Assembly: GCF_000350225.1 (NCBI RefSeq)
Contig: NW_005179363.1
Span: forward strand, 291,826-355,825
Reading direction: 5' to 3'
Origin: Chondrus crispus
Lineage: Eukaryota; Rhodophyta; Florideophyceae; Gigartinales; Gigartinaceae
DNA: 64,000 nucleotides
Positions within the stretch are counted from its first letter, which is position 1; each line of letters opens with the position of its first letter. A program made the translations under genes and the position numbers. The notes beneath the pieces were generated by a model. It was given only the letters and a program-made list of their open reading frames with translations. It did no database searches and was not told the DNA's origin. This document shows, in pieces, positions 54,713 through 64,000 of the stretch.

Positions 54713-55549
54713 TCACAAGACAGCGGGCTCCCATACATGTACAAGGGTATGAAACTCGCCGTTCTCCCCAAAAGCGTCTACGTCAGGGGGCAAGCTCTTG
54801 ACAAAAGTACTATTGAAGCGATCACCCACTTTGACTTGCTTCATCCCTTTTATGTCCTTGTCAATGGCTGAGATCCTGACAGCGACGTTGGCCTCCGCTA
54901 GCTCGCGCAGGAGAAAATTATAATCAGCTTTCCACAGCGGATAGTGTAGTTTGGCTCCGAGAGAGCCCAGATGAGCATCTCGCCAGCATTTGATGTGAGC
55001 GAGGTGCAAATCGCCGAATACGAGACGCATGACCTGTACACCATTGTCTTTCAATTTGTCAAGGGCCTTCTGTACGCACGGCACATACTCCCCGTAAGCG
55101 ACGGGTACGCCAATTAGCGGTAGGTCGAGGCATATGGCTTGACGCTTTACATCCGCAATATCGACTTCTTGATGAGCGACAATGCCAGTGTCTCCATTGT
55201 ACGTAGTCAATAAGACGGGATCCCGGATAGACTCTCTTCGCAATTCTCGAAGCGCACAGAAACTATCTTTGCCACCGGACCAAAACACGATGTCGACCTC
55301 CTCTGGAAGGTCATCAAAGGAGCCGTTGAGGAGCTTGGGAGAGGCGTGGGCAGACCGTGAGGGTGGGCGATACGGGCAGTGGCGGCAGCCGCAGCCGCAA
55401 CACTTGCGTTGTGAGAGATGGTAAGCAGAGAAGACGACGAGGCCTGTGGAGGGGTCCGTGTAGAAAGACTGCTTGTTCTGACACGCGACGCGATGCAATT
55501 CTTCGATGTCGGGGAGTGCGGATTCCATGTGGGACTGAGCGGGGTACAT
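54713..55549 (-). CDS. Diphthine-ammonia ligase-like protein fused to a DUF5522-type zinc domain
   Basis: 278 codons. Residues 24-60 form a short Cys-rich domain, SFYTDPSTGLVVFSAYHLSQ then CCGCGCRHCPY, matching the small DUF5522 proteins. From about 85 comes an adenine-nucleotide alpha-hydrolase domain: PP-loop IVFWSGGKDSFCALRELR (S91-S96), then LTTYNGDTGIVAHQEVDIAD, LPLIGVPVAYGEYVPCVQKA, MRLVFGDLHLAHIKCWRDAH, YPLWKADYNFLLRELAE and GENGEFHTLV. The order and the GDLHL and GENGEFHT boxes fit the Diphthami_syn_2/Dph6 family, which amidates diphthine on EF2 at the expense of ATP. The best-known Dph6 has extra C-terminal domains that are absent here. An alternative start is M8. Confidence 0.85.
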   Translation of the reverse strand: MYPAQSHMESALPDIEELHRVACQNKQSFYTDPSTGLVVFSAYHLSQRKCCGCGCRHCPYRPPSRSAHASPKLLNGSFDDLPEEVDIVFWSGGKDSFCALRELRRESIRDPVLLTTYNGDTGIVAHQEVDIADVKRQAICLDLPLIGVPVAYGEYVPCVQKALDKLKDNGVQVMRLVFGDLHLAHIKCWRDAHLGSLGAKLHYPLWKADYNFLLRELAEANVAVRISAIDKDIKGMKQVKVGDRFNSTFVKSLPPDVDAFGENGEFHTLVHVWEPAVL

Positions 55550-56560
55550 GTGAGAAGTAGGGAAAGGTAAGACATATCGGGGGGTTTATGATAAAACGAG
55601 GGCCTGCGGGACGACGGTCGGGAATTATTGGTTTTGGTTTTGGAGTCGGTTTGGGTTTATGGTATTGTTGGCCCGGTGCATGAGAGACGTGTTAGGGAGG
55701 AACCGGACAGTGTGAGGTGGATGGGCAGTTGAGAGTTTGAAGGATCAGCTGCATTCATAAACGATCATGAGGTGGGAAAATGGTGACTGAACCAATGAAA
55801 CAGCTCCCTTTATATTGATCAAATTCATCATCCCTGTGTGTCTAAATGTTGTTTGACATCCCCTTTTATTTGTCACCTCCCCAGATGATGGACACACATG
55901 CGGTGCAGTGCAGTTAGTGGGTGTTAGTGGGTGACCCCGCCACAGCCAGGCCAGTGTCTCTCTCTTTTTTTTCTTTTAGACATGCCCTTGGGTACTTTAC
56001 TGTATCCTAGATTGCTTTTCCGAAGTGTGTCGTGCCTTTTTTCAAACTTGATGTTCGTTTTTCAAGAAATGTTCCCTGTCGTTCTTGTACTTCTGAAATG
56101 AGCATAAAACAAACTTCAACACTTCCTCCAATCCCATTAACATTGATTATCAGCCGTACTTCTCTGTATGCGTTTCCTCGTTTATACACACACATGGATC
56201 CAGCCCGCGGTTGAACGTCAGCTATTCTGGCATGTCTTCTGCAGAACGTTAAAAAGAGTGCGAAACGGGTCCACAATACAAACTCTGCACAACTAGTTAA
56301 GTTTTCATCGGTAACGAGGAGAGTGGTTGCACAGCATCCTTCGGTTACGGCAAAAATTGAATTGGATGTCATCGAAAAAGTCAGAGCCCAGCAAGCATCA
56401 CTTTATTAGCGCGCAGCCGTGATCGAGCTGACAATTTTCGCAGTAGGCAAAGAAAAGAGCTTTCTCTTTCTTTTCCGAAACGATCTTGCTTCTTCTTGAG
56501 TCCTGCACACATCAACATCTTGCGGGGGACAACCTCTAAGTTCAACTACTTATCTCAGTC
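55550..56560. other. Intergenic region; no gene recognised
   Basis: 1,011 bp between divergent genes (Dph6-like - and RG/YG-rich +). An antisense frame of 121 codons (56372-56007) has low plausibility and no domain. A T-rich stretch, TCTCTCTTTTTTTTCTTTTAG, is at about 55958-55978. Confidence 0.5.
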
Positions 56561-57418
56561 ATGTCCACAGGAAGGCACACCACATATAATCAATTTCAGG
56601 ACGAAGGTGGTGGTTCCTTCAAAGAACGCCATGATGACGCGTACCATTCCACCGCAAGACTCGAAAATCCATATAACCAGAACAGGACTGGGAATTACAG
56701 GCAAGGCAGTAACAACAGCGACCGCGCGTACGGCGACGGCGGTAGAAGCTCATATCAAGAAAGACAGCACGGTGGAAGTGGATATGGTTCAAGGTCCGAT
56801 TCTCGCAGCTTTCGCGATGAAGATATGGGATACGGCAGGGGCTATGACAGACGCAGTGGCGATGACTACTATCCCAAACGAAAATTCGACGACCATATCG
56901 ATGAAGATGCCCGAGGTAGAAAGCGGCAATATCAAGATCAAGACTACCAAAGAGGAGGTGGAGGAGGGGGGAGGGGTGACTACTATGGATACAGCAAACC
57001 CTTGAATCAAGACCGCTTCGAGGGCAACGATAGAGGATATTACGGCGGTAGGTATGGAGACCGCAACTCAAGGGACAAGTACAGTGATGGCTATGGTAAC
57101 AGATCACGCCGCTTCGACTCACATGGACAACGATCTACAGTTAGCTATGAAGAGGTTGACATGGAACGTGTTGGAGATGGGGTGATGCACTTGGAAGTTT
57201 CCAGTAATGCCAGAGGTAAAGCAGGTTCACAAGAGGACACGGACGACGCTAAAGCATTCGAAAGTGAGTACCCATTTGGCTTCGTGACACTTCTGCCTCA
57301 AGAGTGGAGCGATTACGATGAGCCTCCCCCGCTCTCCCCATTTGGAGATGACTACTTAGAGTCAAACAAATCCCAAAACGGCGGAGAAAAAGAGGATACT
57401 TTGGAGACTGAGAACTGA
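56561..57418 (+). CDS. RG/YG-rich low-complexity protein, probable RNA-associated
   Basis: 285 codons from MSTGRHTTYNQFQDEGGG. Residues 1-205 are a low-complexity region of Gly, Arg, Tyr, Asp and Ser, with repeated RGYD, YGRGY, RGGGGGGRGDYYGY, RGYYGGRYGDRN and similar blocks. This composition is typical of RGG/YG-type RNA-binding or phase-separating proteins. The last 80 residues are different: acidic, with EVDMERVGDGVMHLEVSS, then YPFGFVTLLPQEWSDYDEPP, which may be a folded or binding segment and is the best place to look for homologues. No RRM or helicase domain is present. Function is inferred from composition only. A second long frame on the same strand (56496-57005) is a shadow. Confidence 0.72.
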   Translation: MSTGRHTTYNQFQDEGGGSFKERHDDAYHSTARLENPYNQNRTGNYRQGSNNSDRAYGDGGRSSYQERQHGGSGYGSRSDSRSFRDEDMGYGRGYDRRSGDDYYPKRKFDDHIDEDARGRKRQYQDQDYQRGGGGGGRGDYYGYSKPLNQDRFEGNDRGYYGGRYGDRNSRDKYSDGYGNRSRRFDSHGQRSTVSYEEVDMERVGDGVMHLEVSSNARGKAGSQEDTDDAKAFESEYPFGFVTLLPQEWSDYDEPPPLSPFGDDYLESNKSQNGGEKEDTLETEN

Positions 57419-57950
57419 TTTGACCCCGATCTAGCGCTCCTGAGCTCATGTAGTAGCAGAAATAGCTCTGCGCGTAGAACATCTTTCACTTGAAATAAAT
57501 ACTCGGCAGCCCTTCGCTTGAAAGAACGTACGCAATGATTGCAGAAGGAACTTGAGAACTGGGAATGAGTCTATTGCCGTTCACACGCACAGCCTCACTG
57601 TTGCAGACAGAAAGGTGTTCCCTGGTAATCTTTACCATCCGGTGCTGTACTACTACTACTAGTAGAAGAAAGTCAGTGAAGATACCCCTACCACACTGAA
57701 TCATGGCGAAAGAAAGGGTTGAAGGTGGAAAAATCCCGGCAATTAAAAAGGGCCAAGGATTTATTGATGACCGTAACCACTGGTCCATATATAAAACAAC
57801 GGACAAGACTCGAAGATATTCAGAATTGACAGGACTGCAGGGCGAATTCGCAAGAAGCTAGCGGTACTTACATTGAAACCTGTTCAGCTTTCCCGCGTAT
57901 GCAATCTGCCATGGTCTCTTCCATATAATAGTTTTCGAATACCTTCAAGT
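57419..57950. other. Short intergenic region; no gene recognised
   Basis: 532 bp between the convergent ends of the RG/YG-rich gene and the ankyrin/RING gene. There is a short CTACTACTACTAGTAG run at about 57649-57664. Nothing else is evident. Confidence 0.55.
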
Positions 57951-60950
57951 CTATGTCGGTTGTGACGATGCTCGTGTTGGAATAACCTCTGGCAAGACCG
58001 ACCTGAGACATAATGGGCATGACTCGTGACGGGAAAGGTCCTCACCCCCCAGCCATGTGAGAATGCAGTGGTCATGGTACAGATGAGAGCAGGGCAACCT
58101 CCGTGTCTCTTCGCCTCCCAGCAAAGAGTTTTGGCAAATGACGCAAAATATTCGCATCGAACTTGAAGGGGATGGATCTGGGTGATAGATCACTCTTGGT
58201 GCAATATCTTCGAGAGCTACTGCAATCGCTCTAAACATAAGAATCATGACCTTCCGATGGTTGTTTTCCGAGGCTACCGCATATGGTGTTCTGTTATCTT
58301 CGTCTTGCGCATGTACATCGGCACCATACCTCAAAAGAGCCTTAACGGTTTCCTCATTTCCATTCGCCGCCGCAAGATGAAGCGGTGTGACGTTTTTCTT
58401 ATTCACTTGAGATGGGGCAGCCCCACGCCGAAGTAACAGTCTGACGTTTTGGTAGATGCCTTTGTAGCAAGCTTTATGGAGCGGGGTTTCTTGCTCATTA
58501 TCGACAAGATCAAGCTTGGCTCCATTTGTTATTAGTAATTGCATGCTAACACGACCTTGTTCCCTGCCAGCCGCAATATGAAGCGGGGTTGCGTTTTCGC
58601 TATTCATCATATTAGTGCTGGCACCTGCTCTCAATAGTAGCCAGATTATTCTTGCGTCACACATGAACGATGCGATGTGCAAAGCTGTTAATCCCAGCTT
58701 TCCGCAACAATCTGGCGCTACATTGGCTGCTATAAAACCATTGACCACTTCATACTGGCCATGACGTGTAGCTAGTTGTAGAGGCAGGTAGCCCGTGTGG
58801 TCTTCGAGCATGTAGTCAGATCCACCAGCAAGAAGACTCTTGCAGACCTGCGCATTTCCGTTCAACGCGGCAAGGTGAAGGGCTGTAAAACCATCTCCCT
58901 TTTGAAGGTTAGGATCCGCCCCTGCTTGTAATAACAAAGAAACGATCGCTGCGTTTCCAAGTCGGGCCGCAAACATCAAAGAAGAAAAGCCGTGATACCG
59001 TCCTGAATTGGACAGAGTTTGATTCGGATCGCAATCGTGCTCTAATAATAGTCGGACAACTTCAGGATGACCGGCATCGGCGGCAATGTGCAGGGGCGTC
59101 ATCCCATCCGCGCGAATCAGATTGAGGTCTGTCTTGCCCTTTAGCAGCGCTCTTGCGATCTCGTCGTTTCCGTTTTTACAGACTATGTGGATTGGTGCGA
59201 GGCCCTCTTGATTCTTCTCATTCGGCGGGGCTCCGAGGTCTACGAGCCTCTCAATCGATTCAAAATTACCCTCCCGAACGCATGCATGCAACAGGGTATC
59301 CCCTGTCCTCTGTGATTCCAGGCGAAAAATTTGTAATCGTGTTGCGTGCTCAAGAGTTTTGATATGGTTGAGAAGAATAGTCAATTGGATGAAGTCTCTT
59401 CGTCCGAGCACAAGAAGACACGGCGTCAGAGGGGTGTCGAGATGGATTGTCAAATCTGCGCCGTTTGCGAGAAGCCTGCAGAGAACCTCCGTGCTTGATG
59501 GCTGGGCGCAGGCAAGCAACACTGCGGTTTCGTTGTCTTCTGTCTTTGCGTTGATGTCACATCCCGCTTTGACGAGCACATCTACAGCTTTCGGAGAACT
59601 GAACCTGGCGCAAACGTGAAGAGCAGTCCATCCATCATCATCAACAGCGTTGGAGTCCAGCATACACTGGTCGACAAGAAACTGCAGAGTTGAGATACTA
59701 CCATCCCCTGCCTTTACAGCCTCGTGAAGCACGGTCCAATTCTCAATGTCTTTTGATGCCACGTTGGCACCTGCTTTAATAAGCAGCTGCAAGCAGTGCT
59801 TCGAACCATGTCGAACGGCCATAAAAATGGGGGTCTTGCCACTGTCGTTCATGTCTTCCAAAGCATTATGAAACTCAGGGAATGAGAGTAAGTATGATAG
59901 AATGTCAGGGCGGGAGTGCGAGCATGCAAGATGTAAAAGCGATGCCCCGCGGTCGCGGTTACTTCGGAAATTACTTGTTGTTTGAGTCGCACCAATAGAT
60001 ACACCTCTCACGGCGTCTTGTATTGCCAGCTGCAAGGCCCCAAGGATATTTCTGTGATGCTCGGGTAGGTCCGCTGAAACTGCATCTTCATCATTTGAAG
60101 GTTCGGCAGCAGATGTACTGCTGGCCGACGAGGAAGCCTCTACAACGGGTTCCGTTGGATAAGTTATGGAACATTCCCGAACAGTGTATTTCGAAATGGC
60201 TCTAACCCGTTTCTCGGTAGATGATGGACCTTCACATTCTAAACCATTTTCCTCGTCGATTTTGGCATTGTCTTGCGCGATGAGGATTTTAACGCACTCA
60301 AGATGGCCTGCCTGCACCGCATGATGCACCGGTCGTCGTCCGTCCTTGCCCCACGATACAAAGTCGGCACCGCGCTCGAGTAAGATTTGCAAGATGTGTG
60401 GGTTACCCCTGCCAGCGCAGTATCGAGCGTGCGACCAAAGCGTCGGGTCGTGCTTGTCAGACTCGGCGGTGCTGTGCACTTCGTCGACATTCGCGCCAGC
60501 GTCGAGAAGGAGGGTGACTGCTTGGCTGTTGTTTGCACGCACTGCACGAGAGAGAGGCGTGAGGCCTATGCGGTCCCGAACTTTCCATCTGTTTCCATCT
60601 GGCGGGTCGATAATCTCCATGGGGATGCGGTCTGTTTCAGCCAGTTGCGCGCCAGCTGGTGGGGCGCCACATACAAGAGAGATTATCTCAGCAAGTATTC
60701 GGGTGTCGGCTTGTTCCGCAGCGACGTGTGACGGACTCAGTGCGAGCCATTCCGAATATGGAGGTGGGGCAGAGTGGTCGTCGGATGTCTGACTAGGTTC
60801 GTTGACCCGGTCGAGGAAAGATTGAGAAATGGGGATGAGGAGGTGGAGCGGAGAATATTGTGAGGAAGAGAAACACGCGCGGAGTCTACGTGTGTCTTGC
60901 TTGGAGAGAGCCGCTAGAAGTTCGGCTTCCTTGCTGGTGGTACCGCCCAT
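57951..60950 (-). CDS. Ankyrin-repeat protein with C-terminal RING-H2 finger, putative E3 ubiquitin ligase
   Basis: 999 codons if started at MGGTTSKEAELLAAL; a further ATG 36 bp upstream (60986) is also in frame. I prefer the second because MGGTTSKE fits an N-myristoylation site. Most of the protein is ankyrin repeats (for example DKHDPTLWSHARYCAGRG, GKTPIFMAVRHGSKHCLQL, DGMTPLHIAADAGHPEVVRL, KGDGFTALHLAALNGNAQV, NKKNVTPLHLAAANGNEE), about 18 in number. Residues 933-985 form a RING-H2 finger: C936, C939, C954, H956, H959, C962, C978, C981. Ankyrin-RING proteins of the XBAT type are E3 ligases, with ankyrins holding the substrate. Membrane attachment through myristate is inference. The start is about 2.6 kb from the ThrRS start. 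Confidence 0.85.
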   Translation of the reverse strand: MGGTTSKEAELLAALSKQDTRRLRACFSSSQYSPLHLLIPISQSFLDRVNEPSQTSDDHSAPPPYSEWLALSPSHVAAEQADTRILAEIISLVCGAPPAGAQLAETDRIPMEIIDPPDGNRWKVRDRIGLTPLSRAVRANNSQAVTLLLDAGANVDEVHSTAESDKHDPTLWSHARYCAGRGNPHILQILLERGADFVSWGKDGRRPVHHAVQAGHLECVKILIAQDNAKIDEENGLECEGPSSTEKRVRAISKYTVRECSITYPTEPVVEASSSASSTSAAEPSNDEDAVSADLPEHHRNILGALQLAIQDAVRGVSIGATQTTSNFRSNRDRGASLLHLACSHSRPDILSYLLSFPEFHNALEDMNDSGKTPIFMAVRHGSKHCLQLLIKAGANVASKDIENWTVLHEAVKAGDGSISTLQFLVDQCMLDSNAVDDDGWTALHVCARFSSPKAVDVLVKAGCDINAKTEDNETAVLLACAQPSSTEVLCRLLANGADLTIHLDTPLTPCLLVLGRRDFIQLTILLNHIKTLEHATRLQIFRLESQRTGDTLLHACVREGNFESIERLVDLGAPPNEKNQEGLAPIHIVCKNGNDEIARALLKGKTDLNLIRADGMTPLHIAADAGHPEVVRLLLEHDCDPNQTLSNSGRYHGFSSLMFAARLGNAAIVSLLLQAGADPNLQKGDGFTALHLAALNGNAQVCKSLLAGGSDYMLEDHTGYLPLQLATRHGQYEVVNGFIAANVAPDCCGKLGLTALHIASFMCDARIIWLLLRAGASTNMMNSENATPLHIAAGREQGRVSMQLLITNGAKLDLVDNEQETPLHKACYKGIYQNVRLLLRRGAAPSQVNKKNVTPLHLAAANGNEETVKALLRYGADVHAQDEDNRTPYAVASENNHRKVMILMFRAIAVALEDIAPRVIYHPDPSPSSSMRIFCVICQNSLLGGEETRRLPCSHLYHDHCILTWLGGEDLSRHESCPLCLRSVLPEVIPTRASSQPT

Positions 60951-61523
60951 GATAAGCCTGGACGCATGAGGACAAGCAAGAGGCAAAACGGGAGGAGACT
61001 AATGCAGTGCTAGGAGAGTAACCGGGGCCTCAAAAAGGTAGTACAGGGGAAGATTGAAAGGAGGGGCGCGAATAGTCGGCAACTGAAAGGATGACCCTTG
61101 CGCCCGAAGAGGGAGAAGAAAGGCATGGTGGGTAGGGATGGATGCTCTGGGACGCGACGCTATGAGAGGGTCATAGGGCGTCGCGAAAAGTGGGGGAATA
61201 ATGCGGGGTAGAGGTAACGTTGGCCGTTGCTAGACATACGGGTCAAATGACGTGGGTTAGGCAAGAAGAAGATGGACGACAGTTCGTTTGTTTTGCACCA
61301 CACCTGTTGAATTCCCTGCAACAGAAGCGAGACTTTCGGAGATTCCGACCTGAATCGGTGGTGACGTCGACAGCAGCGTCCTGTCACTGTGATTCGATAA
61401 TTCCAGATGTGCATCGCTGGTGCCATCCCCCCACGATTGTGCCCTCAACTCCTATTAAAATACACGTGTACACGCACTCAAAAAAACAAAATGTAAACAC
61501 TCCACATCCCCCGGAACACACGC
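60951..61523. other. Intergenic region; no gene recognised
   Basis: Contains the promoter side of the ankyrin/RING gene and the 3' side of the ThrRS gene, both on the minus strand. Short frames on either strand have no domain. CACGTGTACACG at about 61464-61475 is a palindromic motif. Confidence 0.5.
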
Positions 61524-63548
61524 TCAACACGGAGAACGCTTATCGTCAACAGCTTCAAAGTCCACGCTCTTCTTGACAGCGACTTCAATCTTCTCCAGTG
61601 TCTCCTTCGTGTCAATCCCTCCAAGGTCCCCAGTCTTCCGCGACCGAACACTGATTGTCCCGTTCTCCACTTCCGCGGCTCCCACAATGCCCATCAGCGG
61701 AACGCGCTCTTGTTCTGTATTTCGTACCATCTTTCCTAATCGTTCACCGCTTGTGTCAACCTCAACCCGCAGCCCCATTTTCCTTGCATCGGTTGCCACC
61801 TTTTCGCAATACGCCCTCGACTCATCCGTCACAGGCAATAGCTTGAGCTGGACCGGCGCCAGCCAAAGCGGAAACTCGCCAGCAAAACTCTCCACCAAAA
61901 TCCCAAAGAACCGCTCCACGGAGCCGAAGATTGCGCGATGCACCATAATCGGCTGTTGCCGAGACCCATCCTTAGCTACATATTCCAGTTCAAATCGCTG
62001 CGGCAGGTTGAAGTCACACTGAATAGTGGAGCACTGCCACAAGCGTCCGATCGCATCCTTGATCTTCACGTCAATCTTCGGCCCGTAGAAAGCTCCTCCC
62101 CCATCATCGATTGAATAGTCCCACCCTTTCACCTTGAGCGCTTCCTCCAGCGCGTTTGTCGCCCGTTCCCAGATGTCATTCGAGCCGACGCTCTTCTCTG
62201 GCCGCGTCGACAACATGATCTCGTACTCTCTAAACCCAAATCGCCCGAGAATGCTCTCCGTCAAATCCAGTACGCGTTTGATCTCCCCCGCCAGTTGGTC
62301 AGGAAGACAAAAGATGTGCGCGTCATCCTGCGTGAAACCACGCACTCTCATCAAGCCATGCAACGTCCCGCTCCTTTCATACCGATACACAGTCCCCAGC
62401 TCGGCCCAGCGCAACGGCAGCTCCCGATAGCTCCGCAAGCCTTCTTTAAACACCAAACAATGAAACGGGCAGTTCATCGGTTTGAGCTGGTACTCCTCTC
62501 CCTCAACGTCCATCTGATCAAACATGCTCTCTGAGTAGAAGTCAAGATGCCCGGAGGTCTTCCACAACTTGACATTAGCAACGTGCGGGGTGTATAACAG
62601 CTCGTACCCATCATTCATATGCTGCTCCTTCCAAAAGTCCTCCATTACCCTGCGCACGCGGGCGCCCTTGGGATGCCAGAAGACCAGCCCCCCGCCGGCC
62701 TCCTCCTGCACAGTAAACAGTCCCAGCTTGCTCCCCAGCACGCGGTGGTCGCGGCGCTTCGCCTCCGCCTTGCGATGCAGATACTCGTCGAGCTGGTGCG
62801 GGCTCTCCCAGCACGTGCCATAAATACGCTGGAGCATAGCCTTGTTCTCATCGCCCCGCCAGTACGCGCCTGCGACGCTCTCCAGGGCGATGGACTTGGG
62901 GTCGAGCATGCCCGTATGCTCGACATGCGGGCCGGCGCACAGGTCCCACCAGCGGTCGCCGATGTGGTAGACGGTGATGGGCTCGGAAATGGCCGAGAGG
63001 ATCTCGAGCTTGTACGGCTCGTCGATTTGCTCGATGCGGTGGCGGGCCTCGGCGCGCGAGATCTCCTCGCGCAGCAGCGGGAGCTTCATGCGGATGATCT
63101 TGTCCATCTCCTTCTTGATGCGCTTGAGGTCGCGGTCCGTGAACGGCTGGGCGACGTCGAAGTCGTAGTAGAAGCCGTTGTCGATCCACGGGCCGATGGT
63201 GACGTGCGCGGACGGGAACAGGCGCTGCACCGCCATGGCCATGACGTGCGCCGCGGTGTGGCGCATCCGCAGCAGGTGCGGGCTCTTGTCGTTCGTCGGT
63301 AGCACGAGCGGCGGCGGCGGCGGCGGCGCGGTGGCGGCAGCGGCGGCGGCAGAGGCGGAGGCGGCGGCGGCGGGCGCAGGCGCCGCGCGCGGGTCCTTCG
63401 CGGCCACGGAGACGGATAGGCGGCGCAACGGGACGAGGGTCGGCAGGGCAGAGGGGGAGGACGGGCGGGCGGTGGACGGGCGCAGTCGCAGCCACGAGGT
63501 GCGGGCCGTAGTCCATGCGGACGGGACGAAGAGGAGGCGCGAGGCCAT
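61524..63548 (-). CDS. Threonyl-tRNA synthetase, organellar type
   Basis: 674 codons. The first 90 residues are an Ala/Pro/Ser/Arg-rich presequence (MASRLLFVPSAWTTARTSWL), partly encoded by GCC-type repeats. There is no TGS domain. The second additional (SAD/editing-like) domain starts at RHTAAHVMAMAVQRLF, with HxxxH 97-101 and CAGPHVEHTGML. The class II core has MNCPFHCLVFKEG and LPLRWAELGTVYRYERSGTL then RGFTQDDAHIF (motif 2, zinc ligands Cys and His) and MVHRAIFGSVERFFGIL (motif 3, last zinc ligand His). The anticodon-binding domain follows (PLWLAPVQLKLLPVTDES to GTISVRSRKTGDLGG). The enzyme charges tRNA-Thr. A presequence without TGS suggests mitochondrion and/or plastid. A long frame on the opposite strand is a GC shadow. 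Confidence 0.93.
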   Translation of the reverse strand: MASRLLFVPSAWTTARTSWLRLRPSTARPSSPSALPTLVPLRRLSVSVAAKDPRAAPAPAAAASASAAAAAATAPPPPPPLVLPTNDKSPHLLRMRHTAAHVMAMAVQRLFPSAHVTIGPWIDNGFYYDFDVAQPFTDRDLKRIKKEMDKIIRMKLPLLREEISRAEARHRIEQIDEPYKLEILSAISEPITVYHIGDRWWDLCAGPHVEHTGMLDPKSIALESVAGAYWRGDENKAMLQRIYGTCWESPHQLDEYLHRKAEAKRRDHRVLGSKLGLFTVQEEAGGGLVFWHPKGARVRRVMEDFWKEQHMNDGYELLYTPHVANVKLWKTSGHLDFYSESMFDQMDVEGEEYQLKPMNCPFHCLVFKEGLRSYRELPLRWAELGTVYRYERSGTLHGLMRVRGFTQDDAHIFCLPDQLAGEIKRVLDLTESILGRFGFREYEIMLSTRPEKSVGSNDIWERATNALEEALKVKGWDYSIDDGGGAFYGPKIDVKIKDAIGRLWQCSTIQCDFNLPQRFELEYVAKDGSRQQPIMVHRAIFGSVERFFGILVESFAGEFPLWLAPVQLKLLPVTDESRAYCEKVATDARKMGLRVEVDTSGERLGKMVRNTEQERVPLMGIVGAAEVENGTISVRSRKTGDLGGIDTKETLEKIEVAVKKSVDFEAVDDKRSPC

Positions 63549-64000
63549 TACGAGAATGGCAGCGGGGGTTGTGCCTGCGAGGGCGGAGGGCTGGGTTAAA
63601 GAAGGGGTAGGGGAATGGGGGAAGGTGCAAGTGCAGACGGGGGTGGCGAAGAAGGAGGCAGGTGGATAGGGGCGTGGTGCGGGTGACGGGGGGCCGGGCG
63701 ATGGTGATCTCGGTGGCCGGCAGGATCCGGACCGGGCGGAGCGTGATGCTTACAGAAGCGCCATGCGGACACGTGTCCACGACTTACACGCGGGGAAGCG
63801 CTGTACAGCGCTGCACAGCATCGCATGCTGTATATTTATTTATTTATACGATGTGCGGGAATGCAGGCGCGAAGGTTTCTCCCGGTGCGCTCACGCGCGC
63901 GGTGCGTTTGCCTCGTCAGTCCATACATGCCCGTCCACGCAATCCTTAGAGAGGCCCTCTCTAAGGACGCGGCGGCTCAGGGCGCAGACGTGCGAGATGC
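63549..64000. other. ThrRS upstream region and window edge
   Basis: GC-rich upstream DNA of the ThrRS gene. An AT-rich TATATTTATTTATTTATACG sits at 63830-63850. At 63944-63966 there is a perfect 11-bp inverted repeat around one C (CCTTAGAGAGG and CCTCTCTAAGG). No gene is supported before the window ends. Confidence 0.5.

Noticed and set aside
56007-56372. A 121-codon antisense ORF in the Dph6-RG/YG intergenic region
   Set aside because: No domain, poor composition and no supporting neighbour; it probably occurs by chance.
56496-57005. Alternative 169-codon frame overlapping the RG/YG-rich gene
   Set aside because: It starts before the other frame but lacks its Gly/Tyr/Arg periodicity and ends early; it is the +1 shadow.
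62619-63302. A 227-codon plus-strand frame and other long frames opposite ThrRS
   Set aside because: They mirror the GC-rich ThrRS coding strand; composition is repetitive and no domain is visible.

Overview
The window is nuclear DNA of a eukaryote, not of a bacterium. It carries organelle-type proteins with N-terminal presequences, an ankyrin/RING protein, an RRM protein and a 91-bp GT-AG intron. It also has Ty1/copia, Ty3/gypsy with chromodomains, piggyBac and pogo elements. The mix of compact, nearly intronless genes in a small island beside a large retrotransposon-rich stretch, plus likely plastid-directed proteins, suggests a red alga of the Chondrus type. That assignment is inference and was not checked by a search.

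Region 1 (about 1-45,200) is a stack of transposable elements. The oldest layer is four fossil copies (a: about 1,019-2,949; b: 3,875-4,705; c: about 8,940-10,589 plus 17,507-17,978; d: 43,750-41,912 plus 29,372-28,438) of one transposon family. It combines a DDE-like transposase core, a YqaJ-like PD-(D/E)XK nuclease segment and a C-terminal Cys zinc ribbon. A decayed pogo/Tigger transposase lies at 5,859-7,198. Retroelements were then inserted into these fossils. A Ty1/copia element (10,590-17,506, minus, TSD GTATG) splits copy c. A chromodomain Ty3/gypsy element, called G3 here (17,979-28,120, minus), is itself split by a piggyBac element (about 21,851-25,572) that holds a solo LTR. A second gypsy, G1 (29,373-41,911, minus, TSD CTTG), splits copy d. 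G1 carries a solo LTR in each of two places and a complete third gypsy, G2 (36,367-41,706, TSD CTTCT), inside its right LTR. Four solo LTRs of one CACGTG-rich family (344-1,013; 2,950-3,647; 16,469-17,109; 27,344-27,961) are scattered over the stack. Most insertions have recognisable target-site duplications, so the order of events can be read directly.

Region 2 (about 45,200-48,380) is a gene-poor stretch with no feature I can name.

Region 3 (about 48,386-64,000) is a compact gene island. In order: a small hypothetical ORF; pyroglutamyl-peptidase I (+); mitochondrial-type EF-Tu (-, one intron inside the P-loop); an RRM protein with an N-terminal CxxC/CxxC ribbon (+); a DUF5522-like/diphthine-ammonia ligase fusion (-); an RG/YG-rich protein (+); an ankyrin-repeat RING-H2 protein with a possible myristoylation start (-); and an organellar-type threonyl-tRNA synthetase (-). 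EF-Tu, ThrRS and probably the RRM protein point to organelle gene expression, and Dph6 modifies cytosolic EF2, so translation is a loose common theme. There is no operon-like organisation. I saw no rRNA, tRNA or CRISPR array.
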